64,000 bases of DNA from Ligustrum vulgare (taxonomy: Eukaryota > Streptophyta > Magnoliopsida > Lamiales > Oleaceae), in assembly GCA_963555705.1 (NCBI GenBank), contig OY743173.1, positions 459,001-523,000 on the forward strand, written 5' to 3'. Every line of letters starts with the position of its first letter. Position 1 is the stretch's first letter. This document shows, piece after piece, positions 1-11,253 of this stretch. Position numbers and translations under genes: made by a program. The notes under the pieces were generated by a model that made no database searches, was not told where the DNA came from, and was given only the letters and a program-made list of their open reading frames with translations.

Positions 1-1424
1 CAGTTGGGTGCAAGTGGGTGTTCACCGTCAAATACAAAACAGATGGAACTATAGAACGATACAAGGCTTGCTTAGTAGCCAAAGGATTTACACAGACCTA
101 TGGCATCGACTACACAGAGACATTTGCTCCAGTTGCAAAATTAAACACAGTTCGAGTTCTCTTATCATTGGCAGCTAATCTAGACTGACCACTTCAACAA
201 CTTGACATCAAGAATGCCTTTTTGAATGGTAAGTTAGAAGATGAGGTATATATGGAAGTACCACCAGGATTTTGTAAAGAAAGTCAAAACGACAAAGTAT
301 GCAAACTCAAGAAATCATTGTATGGCCTTAAGCAGTCTCCTCGAGGATGGTTTGATAGATTCACCAAGGTAATAAGAGCAAGGATATCAACAAGGACAGT
401 CAGATCATACTATGTTCTTCAAATAAGCTAAAGGAGGAAAGAAGACCATTTTGATTGTATATGTTGATGACATTATCCTTACTGGGGATAATTTGGCAGA
501 AATCGAAAAGCTGAAACAAGTCTTGGCCAAGGAATTCGAAACAAAAGATCTGGGGCAGATGAGATACTTTTTAGGAATGGAGATTGCCAGGTCAAAGAAA
601 GGGATTAGTGTGTCTCAAAGAAAATATATTCTTGATATTCTAACAGAAACTGGCATGCTTGGATGCAAGCCGAGTGACACCCCAATTGAAGCAGGAAAAA
701 GAACAGAGAATTCAGGGAAACTTGTTGATAGAGATAGATACCAGAAGTTGGTTGGGAAACTTATTTATCTATCTCACACTCGACCCGACATTGCATTTGC
801 GGTAAGTGTGGCAAGTCAACATATGCATTCACCTAAAGAGGATCACTTAGAAGCCGTGTATAAGATTCTCAGGTATCTTAAGGGCTCACCTGGAAGATGA
901 CTGTTCTTCAAAAAAACTAATAATAAAGGAGTAGAAGTGTTCACCGATGCAGATTGGGCTGGCAATATAGAAGATAGAAGATAGAAGATCCACTACCGGT
1001 TACTGTACCTTTGTTTGGGGAAATTTAGTGACGTGGAGAAGTAAAAAACAGAACGTGGTAGCTCGAAGCATTGCAGAAGCTGAATTTAGAGCCGTTGCTC
1101 AAGGTATGTGTGAAGTGCTGTGGCTAAAGAAACTTCTTGAAGAACTACAAGTCGTGGTAACACTTCCAATCAAACTATATTGTGATAATAAGGCTGCCAT
1201 CAATATTTCACTAAATCCTGTGCAACATGATCGAACCAAACATGTAGAGGTGGATAGACATTTTATTAAAGAAAAGGTGGACACGGGAACCATTTACATG
1301 ACATATGTTCCTACAAAAGAGCAGACTGCCGATATCTTCACAATAGGTCTTCCGAGACCCGGGTTTGATGATCTAATAACCAAGTTGGATATGATTAACA
1401 TCTACGATCCAACTTGAGGGAGAG
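1..1424 (+). pseudogene. Ty1/copia pol remnant (RT and RNase H), broken
   Basis: The sequence shows the end of a copia polyprotein: reverse transcriptase with motifs such as [18 protein letters not shown] (from about 78), the catalytic YVDDIILTGD (about 457) and an RNase H tail with DADWAG (about 943) and the ADIF motif near 1330. These are standard copia family signatures. The reading frame is destroyed in several places: TGA at 186-188, a frameshift near 370 just after the RFTKV motif, TGA at 898-900, and a 7-bp tandem duplication in the GAAGATAGAAGAT stretch near 970-985 that shifts the RNase H frame. The frame ends with TGA just before a purine-rich GAGGGAGAG tract that abuts the LTR. Gag, protease and integrase would lie upstream of the window. 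It cannot make a working polyprotein as it stands. Confidence 0.93.
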
Positions 1425-1585
1425 TGTTGAAATCTCGTTTGAATATTGTATTTCCTTTTTTATATGATTGTGTTTAGGAGATTGTGATTGATTTTATTTT
1501 CCATATTTAGGTGTATAATGTAACTATATGTTGTATACTCTTTTCATTCAATAAACAAGAAATTCAATACTATTTCTCTTAAACA
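1425..1585 (+). repeat. 3' LTR of the copia element
   Basis: It starts TGTTGAAATC directly after the polypurine tract TTGAGGGAGAG and ends CTTAAACA, giving the canonical TG...CA ends. At about 161 bp it is a short LTR. The 5' LTR is outside the window, so neither the target duplication nor LTR divergence can be read. Confidence 0.75.
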
Positions 1586-1879
1586 TAAATGTTGCTTATG
1601 AATTATTTGGAAGAGGGAAATCACAATTTGAGTTTTATTTAGAACATTCATAAATGTGGAGTATGTTATTAAACTTGTAAAGTGAATATGCTTGTTCACG
1701 GAAAGCGAGCAAGAATACAAAAATCATCAAAAAATATGGGAGGACACACCTGATAAAAGGTTATCACATTTTTCTTTAATCAATAATATGGTTATAGAGT
1801 TTCTTGACCAGTACTTTTAATTATCCAGTTACTGTGTTATTTGGTCTTCACTAAATCTTCTCCCTTTTGATTTAGCTAG
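1586..1879 (+). other. Intron sequence upstream of the first visible beta-galactosidase exon
   Basis: AT-rich non-coding DNA lies between the copia LTR and the first exon. It ends in a pyrimidine-rich stretch and an AG acceptor at 1878-1879. No ORF or other motif is evident. Because it ends in a splice acceptor, I infer that it and the copia element are part of one intron of the host gene. Confidence 0.55.
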
Positions 1880-4438
1880 GTTGGGTCTCAAACTTCCATG
1901 GTTGATATGATACCAACAGATTTGCTGCCATCAACTAATTCGCCAAATAAAGACTTGAAAGGTCTTCAGTGGGATGTATTTGTGGAGAAAGCAGGGATAT
2001 GGGATGATGCCGACTTCAGTATAAATGGCTTGGTAGATCACATCAACACTACAAAAGATACTACAGACTACCTCTGGTATACAACAAGGTAGGTATAACT
2101 TTTAGAGTCTCAGTGATCGTAAACAACTTTTTTATTTCATTAAACATTTTGATCTCATATTTTGCCACGATGTTTACTGGTTTGATAGTCTCAATTTCAA
2201 CTAATATAAAGCCTTTCCACCTGGATACTCTGTGCTTTTGATCTGTGCAGATGATACTGAAAATTTTAAAATCTAATTGATTCTTTAGTAAAAGGAAAAA
2301 TTTATCGATTGGTAAATTTTATAATATATGATATTCTTGAAGATTCTTGAAGGACTGATTCTTTATATGTCATATATAGAGGTATTAGGTTTTGATTAAA
2401 TAAATCAATCGTTCAGCCCTAATTTTTGAAGAGAAATATAAATGACTTCCATTATTTGTTTCTAGATAGTTTTATATGTTCTGTTCTTATGGAATGACTC
2501 GCCTGAATCTCCCTTCTGTACCTCCACTGTCCATGGATATCTTTGTTAGCTTGGCACAGATGTTTCATATCACAAGGGGTACACTTCTTTTAGTTAGTGA
2601 ATTGGACATGGGAGATCCGAATGGTTTCATTATCGAGATTCAAATCTCATCAAATGGTTGGTGCTATACTCTGTATGTTGGTTTCTCCATTAGAATTAAC
2701 AAAATGTTGCATAAGTTTGGTTTAAATGTAGGAATGTTCGGGCTCGATAAGAAATGAAAATTCATTGCATTGGGAGTTGGGCAGACTTCAGTTTTAGACC
2801 AGTTTTCTTTCCTTATTTTCAATTCCAGAAAATTATTGCAAATATTATAAGCTTCACTGCTACAAGAAATCATGCCATATGCAATTGATATTAATTTGCA
2901 TGGCCTAAGAAACTAACTCTAGACCCTCATAAATTTGCTTCATGACAGTTTACTTGTTGACGAGTCTGAATGGTTCACCAGAAATGGAAGTAGCCCAATA
3001 CTTATTGTTGAATCGAAGGGTCATGCTTTGCATGTTTTCGTCAATCACAAGCTTCAAGGTCATTTCAAATTCTCCCATTTATTGGGATATTATTATACCA
3101 TTAATTAAATATAGGCTAGGAGTTGTTAGCTCATGTTGTCACTTAAACTCTGAGCATTTTAGTTATTCTAGATTAATGCCTATGATATCCTGAAGCATCT
3201 AGTTAGTTTGTTCTCTTCAGCTAGTGCATCTGGGAATGCCACAGTTTCTCCCTTCATATTTAGAAGTCCCATATCTCTCACGGCTGGGAAGAATGAAATT
3301 GCTCTATTAAGCATGACAGTCGGCCTACAGGTAAATAATAAATCTATTTTGTTCAGTTGCATATCTTCACAGGCATTCCTGTATTATTTGACTCTGTTAG
3401 AGTGCAACACCTCACAAATTATAGTCAGCGATTTCAACTGGGGAAGAGTGGTCACACGAGCAATATTAAGAGCGTGTTTGGCTAAGCTTAAAAGGTGCTT
3501 ACAAAAAGCACCCTTTTTCAAGAAGTATATAGATAAATTCTTCCCCAAAAAGGTCCTTTTAAGCTAAGTTAATCATGCTCTAAATCCACTGGCAAAATTA
3601 AAAATTGATTCATTGTCATTAAACAGAGCTATTGCAAAGAAATTCAGTAAATGTATCTGATTTTAAACAGAGGTATGGCAAGGAAATTCAGTAATGTATA
3701 TGATTGTAATTTATTATATCCCAATATTCACTCATGATGACAAAAAATAGTCTGGACTTGCAAATGATGCATCTGTGTTATAACATCAAAACAAAAAATT
3801 AAGTAGTGTTTTTAATTTTACCTGGTGTCAACTAAATGAGTCCTTTTTTAGCTATTCTGTTTAAAAAAGAGGTAACTTTAGTGGACAGTTACCAAATTTA
3901 CAATTTCTTATTTATCATAAGAAACGAATTTGCTAATTTAATTTACCTCTTACACAAACTCTTTTTGATTTGTAGAATGCAGGAGCATTTTATGAATGGA
4001 TTGGAGCTGGTCCTACCCAGGTTAGAATTGAGGGGATGAAGAATGGGACAATAGACTTGTCCTCGAGTAAATGGACTAATAAGGTAAACCTGTTCTGCTT
4101 TTCTTTATTTCCATACTTTCTTTTTGTTATGTTTAAGTTTCCTGCTTCCTAAAGAATTCTAGAGACACAAAGATTGTGGAATAATTTTTCTGTATTCTAC
4201 AATATTCCAATAATAAAAAACCAACCTGTATATGTAATACAAGAGGATAGGTAGAAAAAAGGAAGGAAATAAACAGAAAGTATAATCTCCAAAAATAGAA
4301 AATCTACCAAATAATTTGCAATCAATTAATCGCTTAAATCACAGGATTTTCAACACTTCTAATTTTGCATCCTCTTCACATCTAATTTAATGTTGTCAAA
4401 TGGAAAATCCGGCATTTTGGAATGGGTCCTAATGTTAG

Positions 4439-4511
<73 letters not shown>

Positions 4512-7483
4512 GAAATAAATTGGGGGACCTATTGAGAGAACTTACCTTATTTTTCTGAAAATTCCATATTATAGTTTAAAATTTTACAAACTTCTTGATT
4601 TTGGGTTCGATTATGTTGTTTTTACTACACCCAATTCTTGTCATGAGATAAGTAGATAACACAGCTTTTGACTGGGATGTGACAGAAATTAGCAATGGAA
4701 TCATGTCTAAAATATTACATTAGAAGCTGAATAAAGAATAAATTAGGATGTACTTTTAATTGATTTAATTGTTTTTATATAAGGCAGCTGTGCAATGTTG
4801 CTAAAAGTTGATAAAATTTGGTAGGTTCCATGAAATGTGTGTTGAATAAGTAGATAAAAGTTGTGGGTCCAATGAAATGTGTGGTTAAGAATGAAGTTTG
4901 ACAAGCGTTTTAGCAACAAAAGGTTTACCAAACAAGCACTTAACTTATTCTCTCCACAGAATTAGGCTTAAATTTGGAAATTTTTTAGTCACTAGTGATT
5001 TTAAGTGAAAATAGGACTTCTAATTTTTCGATTATTGAGATATATTGAATTTCCCCATCCAAATTCTCTCTCTTTAATCTACTTTTGCTCTTATGATCTG
5101 CATCAGTAATTCTCTGAGAAAGAAGACTGCACATTGCAACAATTTTTTTAATGGAGCACTCGTACTAGCAGAAGCTATTATACAACTTCTTTATGTTCCC
5201 TTCTTGGAAAAATGTGTAATAATAAACTATTTTGCTTATTTCTCTATTTTAAGGGATATTGAGTAGCATTAGGAATTTAATGACCCTGTAATCTGAGATA
5301 GGATGTGGTCTTATGTACTTTTTCCATACTTATGAGGACTTCAAAGCACCTGTGAGATTATTATTTTAGATAATGTGAACCAAAATATCAGAAGTAGAGT
5401 AGAGCTTCACCAACATCCGGCATCGACGTTATTTAAATTTTCTAAAACCTTTATTTAATTGATGTTGTATGTTCAGATTGGATTGCAAGGAGAACACTTG
5501 AAGATATATGATTCGGTTAATTTGAATGGCGTGAACTGGGAATCGACATCAGAACCGCCGAAAGAACAACCCCTCACATGGTACAAGGTAGAAACTTTGG
5601 AAAATCATTTTCTGGAACTTGGAGCTAATTCTGATTGCTTCTGGAATGATTTTTTATATTGACTTGCTTGATAAGAAATAAATTTATTACCGTGCTACAG
5701 GCTGAGGTGAACACTCCACCCGGGGATGAACCAATTGGACTTGATATGATTCACATGGGGAAAGGACTGGCTTGGTTAAATGGACAAGAAATTGGACGAT
5801 ACTGGCCTAGAAAATGCTCCAAACATGAAGAATGTGTTCAACAATGCGATTACAGAGGGAAATTTAGCCCAGATAAATGTAGCACAGGGTGTGGAGAACC
5901 ATCACAAAGATGGTGAGGTCATATAATAATACCTAAAGAATGTATCATTACAAATTCTCCTTGGATGCTCCTAGTGAAAATTATATCCATGATTTTGCTA
6001 GAAGAATTCCTGGAAAGATACATGAGTAAATTTTAGGTTGCATTAGCTCTAGCTTTCTGAAATTTATCATGGTTTTGTCATCCATAAATTTACTGAAGTA
6101 TGTAAAGCTTTAATCTGAGTTGCACCACATTAACATAATGGAGAGACTAAACCAACATTCACAATCTGATGAATCCCAAGGTGATCCACTGGTGTTTAGG
6201 TTTGCACCCCAATGGCTATTGGTGTGTGTTTGTTGGTATGTGTGGGTATGTTATTCGGTGTATTAGTCGTGTGGTTTTGCATTGATATTGCTGATCTACA
6301 CTAGTTTTAGTCCCAGACTGGCCAGCTTAGGGATCTATGGGGTGGTTTGTATGTTGTATGAGATTCTCCACTCAGCTTCAGTTGGATTGAGGCTCAAAGT
6401 GTACACAGTACATATCCGAAAGTTCGTGCAGTTCAGCCATAAAATAATGTGGCATGGCTGGTGCTATGCCTTTACATGCATCATAAGCACCATTTTCTAA
6501 TGCATCTAAAGTTCCCTTACTTTAGATCTTGGTTTAAGGTAACTTCTGATGGCCCTTTTAGCAAATCTTACTGAGATCTAATCTGTTTATCCACCTCACT
6601 GAAGCTGATTGAGGTTTTCGCAAGCAAATTATCTCTAATCATGAGAAGTATTATCTGATGCTTTCTCTTTCTAACCAGACTTCTATCGATACAATTTCCT
6701 CCCTCAACTTAGATTTTTGTAAATACAGATCAACACAAGGCCCTGAAAGTTCATCATTTTGTTCCTTTTATTTTCTATCTACTTTGACTGCAAGTGCAAT
6801 TTCTTTTTTGGATAGGTATCATGTTCCAAAGTCTTGGTTCAAGCCATCAGGAAACATCTTAGTGATCTTTGAGGAGATTGGCGGAGATCCAACTTCAATT
6901 AGATTCTCGAGGCGAAAAATTTCAAGTGTATGCTCTCATATCTCAGAAGATCATCCTTCTTTGGACTTTGAACACATGCAAAAATATGGAGCTGGAGTTT
7001 TCGATAATAAAGCCATTGTCAGGTTGAAGTGCCCTACAAACACTCGAATCTCTGCTGTTAAATTTGCTAGCTTCGGGAATCCTGTGGGAACATGTGGATC
7101 TTATGCCCAGGGAGAGTGCCATGATCCCAATTCAATTTCCACAGTAAAAAAGGTGAAACAAATTTCTCAGATTAATGATGTTGAACCAGTTTACTTTCTG
7201 TTAAATGTGCTTTCTTTCTTCTGGTAAAACGGATTTCTTACTTTAAACTAGTCAAATTCAACGGATTTCAATGGTATGATGAGTTACTTCATTATAACTC
7301 TTCGGGTACTCGAGTTGAAAACACAAATTCAGAATTTTTATTGTGTAATGACTTGCTATTGCTGCTTTGCAGGTGTGCCTAAACAAAACTGATTGTGCAC
7401 TAGAACTAACCAAAGATAATTTTGACATGAAACTGTGCCCCGGTTCTGTGAAGAAACTCGCTGTTGAAGTGGCCTGCACCTGA
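1880..7483 (+). CDS. Beta-galactosidase (GH35), C-terminal half with lectin domain, 8 exons
   Basis: Exons read as 1880-2088, 2949-3058, 3221-3330, 3976-4083, 5477-5587, 5701-5912, 6816-7152 and 7373-7483. All junctions are GT/AG, phases agree throughout, and 435 codons plus TGA result with no stop or frameshift. Plant GH35 signatures are present: GLVDHINTTKDTTDYLWYTT (exon 1), LLSMTVGL (exon 3), MGKGLAWLNGQEIGRYWPR and TGCGEPSQRW (exon 6), HVPKSWFKPSGN (exon 7). Residues about 350-435 form a Cys-rich SUEL-type D-galactoside/L-rhamnose-binding lectin domain (FASFGNPVGTCGSY, then CPGSVKKLAVEVACT). Family knowledge: secreted or cell-wall enzymes that remove terminal beta-galactosyl residues from wall polysaccharides and glycoproteins. 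The N-terminal catalytic domain with its two catalytic glutamates is upstream and not visible. The exon wording resembles the BGAL10-type subgroup, but I cannot fix orthology. Functionality depends on the unseen 5' exons. Confidence 0.93.
4441..4508. repeat. (TA)n microsatellite in beta-galactosidase intron
   Basis: About 68 bp of uninterrupted TA dinucleotides lie in the 1.4-kb intron between exons 4 and 5. This is a simple-sequence repeat, probably length-variable. Confidence 0.95.
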
Positions 7484-8157
7484 GATCCAATTTATTCAAG
7501 CTGGAAAATACTGATACAAAATCTTAACTTGTTCATTATATCAGTGAGACATTATTCTAAATTTCCACCTTGCAGCAGGAAAGGTGTCTGTTTCTTTTTA
7601 CCTCTCCTTGGGAGAGTTATTTGTCAGTTGATCGATGGCGATATGGTTGGTGTTATACGCTCGATATTGCTTTACCAAGATGAAAAATAAAATTGAAAAT
7701 TTACATACTTGTTATAAGAACCAAGAAGCACACAAGTAACTGTCTTTCCAGTGGGTTTCTTTTGTGCCTCCTGGACTGATTACTGTAATTTTTATGGAAC
7801 TTTATTTGATGTTAGTAAATCATGCTTCGTTCTCTTTCGTTCCTCAATAAATTTGTATCTATGTAGTATGTATCAAAGCTGGCATCAAACAGTGCCCAAT
7901 TTCACAATGCTAGAGATGGAGATTTGAAAGCTACACAGGAATAATTGAACGTTTTCAATAGTTCTAATTTTCCAGCAAACTAATATGAATAATTGAATAT
8001 AGTTCCTTTGTGGTTTTAATTTATTATCTTTGATTATATTGTTTTGGTACAGCATTGAACATGAAAAGGAATTTGCTTGACTTGGCGAAAGTGATTTATT
8101 CAATGTAAATTTTGAAAGACATTTAAATACTTTTTTAAAGGACTTTTATTTTAAATG
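7484..8157 (+). other. 3' UTR and downstream flank of the beta-galactosidase gene
   Basis: No coding sequence is seen. Two AATAAA hexamers lie downstream of the stop, at 7686-7691 and 7846-7851, the second in a T-rich context near 7860. Either could serve as a poly(A) signal. The rest is ordinary AT-rich DNA up to the Tat-1 target site. Confidence 0.55.
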
Positions 8158-8162
8158 GGTTT
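8158..8162. repeat. Target site duplication of Tat-1 (left copy), GGTTT
   Basis: GGTTT immediately precedes the 5' LTR and is repeated exactly at 20318-20322 right after the 3' LTR. A 5-bp duplication is normal for Ty3/gypsy integration. Confidence 0.95.
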
Positions 8163-8833
8163 TGTTGACTCCAGGCCCAAAAAGAGGTACAGTGATCCAC
8201 CAGCGAAGGCCCAATAGTGGCCCAATGGATCTTGACCCACAGTTGAGGCCTGGAATATCACCTTGAGATGAATGCCGAGATGGTATGTCAAGCAAACCTC
8301 TTTAGCCGACCTGGTTAACGCCCAGCCGATGTGCTTTATACTCAGCCGGGGCGCTTTATGGCGTTGACCAGAAGAGAGAGATGGAGTCAGTAATGAGACA
8401 CTGCCTTTACCCAGACGTGACAGGCGACCATTCCCTACGAAGTATAGCAATGATTACGGTTGAAAAGCAAGATTGTCACATCCATAAGCTAGGGTGATGA
8501 CAAGTGTAAAGTATGCCACGTGTCGTTATCCAAGACAAGAAGTTCCTCTATAAATGAAGCGCAATTGTCTCCAAGTAAGGGGTTAGCAATTTCTCACTCT
8601 TAACTCTATACTTCTCTCACTCCCTTTTCTCTCTTCTACACATTTATATTTCCCGCACCCAATACACATTTTCCCAAAATGAGGACTGACTTAGGCATCG
8701 GAGTGCGAACGGGAGCCACCTTGGCCCCTTTTGCAAACTGATTGTTTGTCACAGTGCGCAGGAGACCCGCGTGTTCAAGAGGGAGGAGCTGAGACGTGTT
8801 GGTCCAAGGTCCATCCGGATTTTGTGGTCAACA
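8163..8833 (+). repeat. 5' LTR of Tat-1
   Basis: It starts TGTTGAC and ends GTCAACA, so the LTR has 7-bp inverted ends. It matches 19647-20317 base for base in length (671 bp). A TATA-like TCTATAAATG lies at 8547-8556, followed by a pyrimidine-rich leader, as expected of the U3/R boundary. Confidence 0.97.
8547..8556 (+). promoter_or_regulatory. TATA box of the Tat-1 5' LTR
   Basis: TCTATAAATG sits about 385 bp into the LTR and is conserved at 20031-20040 in the 3' LTR. Its position suits the element's own Pol II promoter. Confidence 0.65.
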
Positions 8834-8835
8834 TT

Positions 8836-8853
8836 TTGGCGCCGTCTGTGGGA
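8836..8853 (+). other. Primer-binding site of Tat-1
   Basis: TGGCGCCGTCTGTGGGAA begins two bases after the 5' LTR. This TGGCGCC-type site is the usual tRNA-primer site of Tat and Athila gypsy elements. I do not assign the tRNA with certainty. Confidence 0.85.
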
Positions 8854-8959
8854 AGCCATACTGCTAACCACGAAAATACATGATAAAAAGCCACACATAG
8901 AAAAGTAGTCCTGAAAAAAGAACGAATAACCTCTTACAATAGAGCGGATAACTGCAAAG

Positions 8960-9163
8960 AGCTTTGAAAGATAAGCTAATGGCCTTGGAAAAGGTAGGAG
9001 CTTTGAAAGATAAGCTAGTGGCCTTGAAAAAGGTAGGAACTTTGAAACATAGGTTTAAACAGCCTTGAAAAAGGTAGGAACTTCGAAACATAAGTTTAAA
9101 CGCCCTTGAAAAAGGTAAAGAACTTTGAAACATAAGTTTAAACACCCTTGAAAAAGGTTTGAA
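8960..9163 (+). repeat. Tandem 40-bp repeats in the Tat-1 leader
   Basis: Five imperfect head-to-tail units of about 39-42 bp each contain CTTTGAAA(C/G)ATAAG and CCTTGAAAAAGGT. They lie between the primer-binding site and gag. The Tat-2 leader near 40050-40110 keeps only a shorter related piece. The role is unknown; the 5' leader of retroelements commonly holds packaging and dimerisation signals. Confidence 0.85.
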
Positions 9164-9226
9164 GCAGCAAGACAAAGGCCTATCTATCCTTGAAAAGCAA
9201 GATAAGACCAGAAATCCTTCTGAGAC

Positions 9227-11253
9227 ATGAATGAAAGTGATGGTGATGTTAACCCCCGTAGGGAAAGAAGTGGCTGAAACCACGAGGACGAAGTTCCTCA
9301 AGAACTCCATGAAAACGCCAACGAGGAGGCGGCACAACCTAATCCACCTCGTCGGCGCCGAAATCGCCGCATGATGCGAGACATGACACTCATGGCGGCC
9401 CAAATGCTGGAGATGCAGAGGCAGCAAATAGAACAAACTGCTGCAATGAATGCCTTTATGGCCGGAGGGTATGCTGTGGACGAACCTGCGATGCCACGGC
9501 AATACTCACAGCCACATTATTCACCATCTGAGGCGGCCACTGTATCTTATTATTATCAGGACCCGCAGGCATACGCCGAAGTGGAATCCGAACCCTTCTA
9601 CGAGCGAGACCCACAACATGAAACACATGAGGAACAAAACCCACCACCAGCTAGACGCAGGGAGGCTTCTCCCGCAAATTCCGGCAGTGTTTTTAGCCGA
9701 ATAGGAGGGTTATTCAGGGGACAACGACGGGGACAAACGGACCCAGGTCGGCACAGTGTCGCAGAGCCTAGAAATAGGCGCGAGCGACGCGCCGAAGAAG
9801 CCTTATCGCAGGGTCAAATGCACAGGAACCAGCGAGGTATGGGGAGAGAAAGGATGGCATCAGCACATGAGCCTAGGAATAGGCAAGAAAGAAGAGCCGA
9901 AGCAGTTCGGACTAACCCCCGCAATGAGTTACAGAGCCATGAAAGGCCAAACTACGGCCGCGTTCCACCACCGCAAGGGCAGGAGTACGCTCCACCGCTC
10001 TATGGTCAATACCGTGATCCGGAGTATTCCGGTTATGACGAGAACAGCGAGCTGCCGTCGTACGAATTGGATGACGAAGAGGAAGTAAGTCCCTTCACAG
10101 AGGGCCTCCGTAGATGCCCCGTCCCCCATGACTTTGAAATGCCGAAAATAGCAAAGTATTCTGGCCGAGGTGATCCTGATGATCACCTGTTAAATTACCG
10201 CGCCAGCATGGAAATAGCCGGGGCCACCCCGACACTGAAATGTAAAGCTTTTGCTTTAACCCTTGAGGGAAGTGCTATACGATGGTATAAAAAACTCCCT
10301 CTTGACAGCATCCACAGTTGGAGGGATATGAAAACTGCTTTTAAGAATGTCTTTGTTTCTTCCAGGCCCGGTCAACTCCCACTCCAACGCCTTCAGGATC
10401 TGAGGCAGGGAAGAGATGAATCTCTGAAAAGTTACCTAGCTAGATTCACTGAAGAAATGCATATCTGCGAAAATATCACAGAAGCGGAGATGTTCTCCGC
10501 CCTAAAAGGAGGGCTAGATATGACCAGCATGTTTTGGAGGGATGTCCGGAGCGGAAACCAAGAGATTACAATACCCTGGTAGACCTGATGAAGGAAGAGA
10601 TTGTATCAGAGGAAATGGCTAGGGCCAGAGATAATCACCCCCAAGGGAGATACAACCTCGGATATCCCAATGAAGCGGACCTCAAAAAGGGAGGAAACAA
10701 GGATAGGATTGGCGGTAACCGAGGTGGCGCGCCTCGGCCATTCCCGGGGACGGGATCTAGCTTTGCAGCAGAAATCACGGAGGCGATCCCTCACTTACAC
10801 TCTAACACCCCTTCTCAAAATCCTCACACAACTCAAGGGAGAGTGGAAAGCGGCCGAAGTGGAAAACAGCCCATGATTGGGGCTTACTGTGCCTACCACA
10901 GATATTACGGTCACGCAACAGAGGATTGCAGAGAAATCCACATGCTAGCCGACCAAAAGGCACAGGGGAGAAGTAGAGGTGACTTTCCCCCTGACACAGG
11001 GCGGACACAAAATTCTGGTGGCCAGAAGTTCAACCGAGCTGATAGGAGAGCCCCGTGGAAGAACTCAACTAAGGAAAGAATTAATAATCGTCAAAGAGAT
11101 AGGAATAAGGGCCAAGACACCGCCCGGCATATGCCAAAGACACACGGGAACCACCTCTACCTGTGGCCGACCTCCCCATCCGTGAAATCGACACAATACT
11201 GGGAGGCCCCCACCCAGGTGGGAGCACAAGCAACTCCCAAAAGAGGTATATAA
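9227..11253 (+). pseudogene. Tat-1 gag (capsid and variant zinc knuckle), broken
   Basis: The frame starts at ATG 9227 (MNESDGDVNP) but meets TGA at 9275-9277; the open part resumes at 9371. It runs through an acidic/Pro-rich region and a retrotransposon gag domain (RGDPDDHLLNYRASMEI near residue 320; FTEEMHICENITEAEMFSAL) to TAG at 10580. A one-base loss near 10550 moves the true frame. From about 10555 it continues (KPRDYNTLVDLMKEEI) to TAA at 11251. The nucleocapsid motif at about 10885 is CAYHRYYGHATEDC, a C-X2-H-X4-H-X4-C knuckle with His in place of the usual second Cys, followed by a basic tail. Gag packages element RNA in cytoplasmic particles. Protease follows in another frame. Confidence 0.9.

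Noticed and set aside
6658..7227. 189-codon ORF in the beta-galactosidase gene
   Set aside because: It is exon 7 read through into flanking introns; clear splice sites at 6816 and 7152 define the real exon.
8960..9163. Leader tandem repeats as a CRISPR-like array
   Set aside because: Units are contiguous without unique spacers and the context is a plant retrotransposon.
8864..9502. 212-codon minus-strand ORF over the Tat-1 leader
   Set aside because: It is the reverse of the 40-bp repeats and gag start; the repeated Phe/Ser-rich blocks simply mirror the tandem repeat.
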